DNA from: Brassica napus
Taxonomy: Eukaryota > Streptophyta > Magnoliopsida > Brassicales > Brassicaceae
Direction of reading: 5' to 3'
NCBI RefSeq assembly: GCF_020379485.1
Contig: NC_063449.1
Coordinates: 33,973,473-34,037,472 of the forward strand
Length of the DNA stretch: 64,000 nucleotides
Each line of letters opens with the position of its first letter. Position 1 is the first letter of the stretch. Both the position numbers and the translations under genes were made by a program. Under the pieces are notes generated by a model. It was not told the origin of the DNA and made no database searches. It saw only the letters and a program-made list of their open reading frames with translations. Below are positions 60,758-64,000 of the stretch, in pieces.

Positions 60758-62334
60758 ATGAAGCGGGGCAAGAAGAGCTCGGATGCGGGTGAACCCGTGA
60801 CCAACCCAGACACTCGAACCGGGTCTAGCGAAGCGGATGCAGTGAAACCAAGTCTGAGCTCCATGAAATCGATGGGTCTGCTTCTTGCTGTTCTTATGGT
60901 TGCTTCGGTTATGTTTTCTCTGTCGGTGGTACTCAGAGACCCACCTTCTGATGATGTTGTGGAGAGTGTTGCAGCTTCTAGGGTTCTTCAGCTCAGATTC
61001 TACCAAGGTAAGATTCTCACTCTCATTTCTTTGCAAGAATGTTGCATTTAGTAAACACTCTTTGGTTGCTTTTCTGGGTTTCAGCCAATGAATCAGACGG
61101 TGGGTTAAGCAAGAAGAAGGACCATCTTGTCCCTGGTTTCGATAAAGAATCATGCTTGAGCAGGTATGAGGCGAGTTTATATCGAAAGGAGTCGCCTTTT
61201 AAGCAATCTTCTTACCTGGAATCTAGATTCAATAGATACCAAGATCTTCATAGACGGTGTGGACCGTTTACTACTTTCTATAGCTCAACATTTGACAAAC
61301 TCAAGTTGGGAGATCGGTCTGATGGTGGAACCTCTGGTTGTAGTTATGTGATATGGTTGCACTCTGACGGCGAGCTTGGAAGTAGAATGCTCAGTCTAGC
61401 TTCAGCTTTTCTTTATGCTCTCTTAACCAACAGGGTTTTACTAGTGGAACAAGGAGCTGAAATGGCTGATCTTTTCTGCGAGCCGTTTCCATGCACTTCT
61501 TGGTTTCTTCCCTCAGAGTTTCCGCTCAATGAACAACAGTCTCTTCTTCGCCATCTTGTTCTTGATTCCAGTGACCAACAAAAGCTGGAGAGTCAAGCTT
61601 TGTTTAACGAAACACCGTGGTTGATCATGAGAGCAGATGGTTACTTTGTCCCCTCTCTCTTCTCCATCTCTTCATTTGAGCAGGAACTTGAAAAGCTCTT
61701 CCCGGTTAAAGAAACGGTTTTTTACTTCTTGGGTCAGCGTCTCTTTCACCCAACTAATGTAGTCTGGGGTCTCATCACACGATACTATCACGCTTATCTT
61801 GCTAGAGCTGATAAAAGAATAGGAATCCATATTGAGGTCTCTGATGCTAGCAATGATCAGTTTCAGCGTTTGGTAGAACAGATTCTAGCTTGTGGGGTTA
61901 GACATGAGCTGCTTCCTGAAGTAGACAAAGAGAGACATCTCCCTTCAAGCCAAGTTATAAGCCGAAAATCAAAGGCAGTGTTCATCTCATCTTCTTCTTC
62001 TCCAGGGTACTTTGAGAGTATCAGAGACGTGTACTGGGAAAACCCGACGGTGACAGGAGAGATACTCAGTGTTCACAGGCCTAGCCGCAAGGAATACCAG
62101 AAAACTCAGAGGAACATGGAGAGCAGGAGAGAGTGGACTGAGATTTACCTTCTAAGTTGTTCTGATGTGCTGATGGTCACAAGCCCTTGGTCCTCGCTTG
62201 TGGAGGTAGCTCATGGTCTTGGAGGGTTGAAGCCATGGGTATTGAACGGGACTGATCATGACTCTTTTTGTACGAGAGCAAGGTCAATGGAGCCCTGCTC
62301 CCAAACGCCAAGGTCCCATGGCTGTAAACATTAG
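60758..62334 (+). CDS. GT37 xyloglucan-type fucosyltransferase family protein
   Basis: Golgi type II membrane glycosyltransferase of family GT37, whose characterised plant members add fucose from GDP-fucose to xyloglucan or arabinogalactan. Exons 60758-61007 and 61085-62334 (77-nt GT-AG intron) give 499 residues with no internal stop. Residues 1-39 are a basic cytosolic tail; 40-59 (GLLLAVLMVASVMFSLSVVL) are the signal anchor. The luminal domain has SRYEASLYRK, SYLESRFNRYQDLHRRCGP, CSYVIWLHSDGELGSRMLSL and FCEPFPCTSWFLP. Oddities: the nucleotide-binding motif reads RIGIHIEVSD, with Glu334 where the family normally has the conserved Arg (IGIQIR), and the C-terminal motif reads WSSLVEVAHGLGG (from Trp452) rather than WSTFGYVAQGLGG. 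It may be a diverged paralogue (such as Arabidopsis FUT3, suggested by its RING neighbour) or a catalytically altered enzyme. Confidence 0.9.
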
Positions 62335-62696
62335 GAGATGAGTAGTATTTTTTTTCCTGTGCTAGGTGTTGTGAGGTCAAGAGTCTCTGAGTTTCCCAAT
62401 AGAAACGTAAGGAACGTTAAGAGTTTAACTAAATGTATGAATGCATAACTTGATCAAGTTCTATATTTTTTCCAACATATCTGTAGGTGTTATTATTATT
62501 ATTCATGTCTACAATAGTATACATTCAAAAGTAGAAACCTTATGGAGATGCTAAAGTTGCTATATTAATAAATAGAGATTGAAATAATGGTTCAAGAGAC
62601 TTACAACAACACATAAGGACATTGAGTTTTAGCTATGTACACTGGTCGGCAACAATGGTGTTTCAATCTCTAACGGCCTGTCTGCTGAACCCTTTA
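62335..62696. other. Intergenic region between the convergent FUT and RING loci
   Basis: Holds the 3' UTR of the fucosyltransferase gene and the end of the minus-strand RING pseudogene. Nothing else recognised. Confidence 0.6.
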
Positions 62697-63731
62697 TCAA
62701 CACACAACAGGTGAAACGTGTGATGGCATCTCGGTAAGCTTTCGTATGATTTCACCTGCCTTCAAGTCCTGTTAAATTCAAAGGGTGTGAGATGAACAAA
62801 GGGTCATGCTAAGAAGTTTGATCAGTTGGTATTAACGAATGAAACAGGACTGAAACCTGCAGACAGATTGTGCAGTGATTGATCTGACTCTTGGTCATCT
62901 CACTTGACATGATATAGCATGATAGTTTCCTTAGCGAGTCACCTGATAAGCCTCTGCGTTCCAATCCACCATACACATCATCCCGCTCTTCATAGCTTAC
63001 ATCTGAAAAAACAGTAGTACGTTTAATGCGTAAACATTCTTAACTAGGGGAAATTGCAGAACGTTGAGTGAACACAGGAATCATACAGGAGCGTAAGCGT
63101 ACAAAATTCCCTTCAAATACTTGAGAAGTCTGCACCATGTTCATATGATGTAGCTTTCAGTTACTTTTTAATGTCGTCTCAATAGTGAAATTTCATAGAA
63201 CAGTTTCTAACTATACACAAGAAGATGAGAGCAGAGAGACTAGAATAGAACCTGCCAGTGGTGTGAATTCAACATTGTCAACATAAGTTGTTCATCTACT
63301 AGTCTTATACGAAACAGTTGCTCTACAAATTCTGCCTGTATCTAAAAAAAAAAACACACCAAATAAACGACTAAGCCATTATGTCACTCCATAAGTTTGA
63401 TGGCCCACCAGGAACATGTCAAAGCTAACTTCTTTTCTCTCAAAATCGTTGTCCTTCTCGACCATAAAGTCAATAGAAAAACTCCAAAATCCACTTCATA
63501 TATACTTGACAAACGTATAAGATTGCTCAGATTTATTTCAAGACTAACCATAGATGATGGACCCCTTGATTCTAATACCTCTAAATACAGCCAGTAGGCA
63601 CGAGAAGCCTCCAACACTGAGAAAAGCTCCAGCGATAGCGCCAAGTGCAGGCCTACGGAGGACTCCATACTAAGCAGCTCTGCCTGCCACAGCACCCGTC
63701 AACGCTCTTGTGTAAGCTCACTCAGCTCAAC
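62697..63731 (-). pseudogene. RING-H2 protein of the NEP1-interacting (NIP/ATL-like) type, degraded
   Basis: The intact relatives are membrane-anchored RING-H2 E3 ubiquitin ligases. Exon-like blocks on the minus strand, in order: 63731-63549 (AYTRALTGAVAGRAA, a TAG, then YGVLRRPALGAIAGAFLSVG, then a frameshift to VLEASRAYWLYLEVLESRG); 63335-63252 ([18 protein letters not shown] to NSHHWQ); 63002-62857 ([20 protein letters not shown], then HCTICLQ); 62768-62697 (DLKAGEIIRKLTEMPSH and VVC). Each has plausible GT-AG flanks. The Gly/Ala-rich first block is the usual membrane region, and CTICLQDLKAGE is the start of the RING. The RING lacks its third Cys (EMPSH instead of the usual PKCSH/DH), and a TGA at 62697-62699 truncates it after VVC. 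The first exon was not found. Family recognition is from memory. Confidence 0.75.
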
Positions 63732-64000
63732 CTACAAGTGAGCAAAGAACAAGAATAACTTACTAATCAAATAAAAAGAAGACATGACCCATGTCTGATG
63801 AATTAAAGTTATATTAAAATTTAGATTCAACAATGTTGAACAAGAAGGGAACCAAAATTTCTTAGTTGAAGTGAATGGGTTTTGATGAATATATACTGGA
63901 AAAAGAACATTGGGCTTCACTTGAAACATAAGAATTTCAATCTGTATAAAGCACATTTTTATACCTCAACAACTTGAGTTAAAATTCTCCACCACATAAT
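63732..64000. other. Window edge, possible upstream intron of the RING pseudogene
   Basis: AT-rich. On the minus strand it leads into a good acceptor (TTGCTCACTTGTAG) at 63732, so it may be intron sequence of the RING locus, whose first exon would be here or beyond the window. No coding block recognised. Confidence 0.4.

Overview
This is a plant nuclear segment, most likely from a Brassica-type crucifer (inference). It has intron-containing genes with GT-AG splice sites, AT-rich intergenic DNA, an R2R3-MYB gene, a plant-specific GT37 fucosyltransferase gene, and a dense pile of plant transposons. No bacterial-style operons, CRISPR arrays or RNA genes were seen. About 80% of the window is transposon DNA, and only the two ends carry host genes.

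Layout. 1-3400: an R2R3-MYB gene on the minus strand, with a long (GA)n/(CT)n inverted microsatellite just beyond its 3' end. 3400-7930: AT-rich spacer with one decayed MITE-like element. 7932-23648: a minus-strand copia-like LTR element keeping only gag remnants. Its right LTR is split by a 9.6-kb CACTA (En/Spm) element (CACTA-1, 13712-23347), which itself contains a copia fragment. 23996-31041: a gag-protease-only gypsy/Athila-like LTR element whose LTRs carry arrays of a GGAGCGAC motif in both orientations. 31515-39536: CACTA-2, dead, with a missing left terminus. 41256-46092: a Ty1/copia element on the minus strand with a perfect 5-bp target duplication. About 46579-51526: a degenerate Athila-like LTR on the minus strand, interrupted by a hAT element (46964-50517) with a perfect 8-bp target duplication. 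51537-60460: a fold-back element rich in degenerate telomere-like CCCTAAA repeats, split by CACTA-3 (51848-59777). 60758-62334: the GT37 fucosyltransferase gene. 62697-63731: a minus-strand RING-H2 pseudogene of the NEP1-interacting-protein type.

How the parts relate. CACTA-3 is the notable element. It has both termini, a 3-bp ACC target duplication, an uninterrupted four-exon TNP2-type transposase (1,113 codons) and an uninterrupted second gene of the plant En/Spm transposase (Transposase_24-like) type. CACTA-1 and CACTA-2 carry the same two-gene layout but are broken by stops and frameshifts. CACTA-2 and CACTA-3 are related 8-kb elements in opposite orientation about 12 kb apart. The insertions give a relative order: CACTA-1 is younger than its copia-like host, hAT is younger than the Athila-like LTR, and CACTA-3 is younger than the telomere-like fold-back element.

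Limits: boundaries, splice sites and family calls were read by eye from motifs, terminal repeats and target duplications. No database search was possible.
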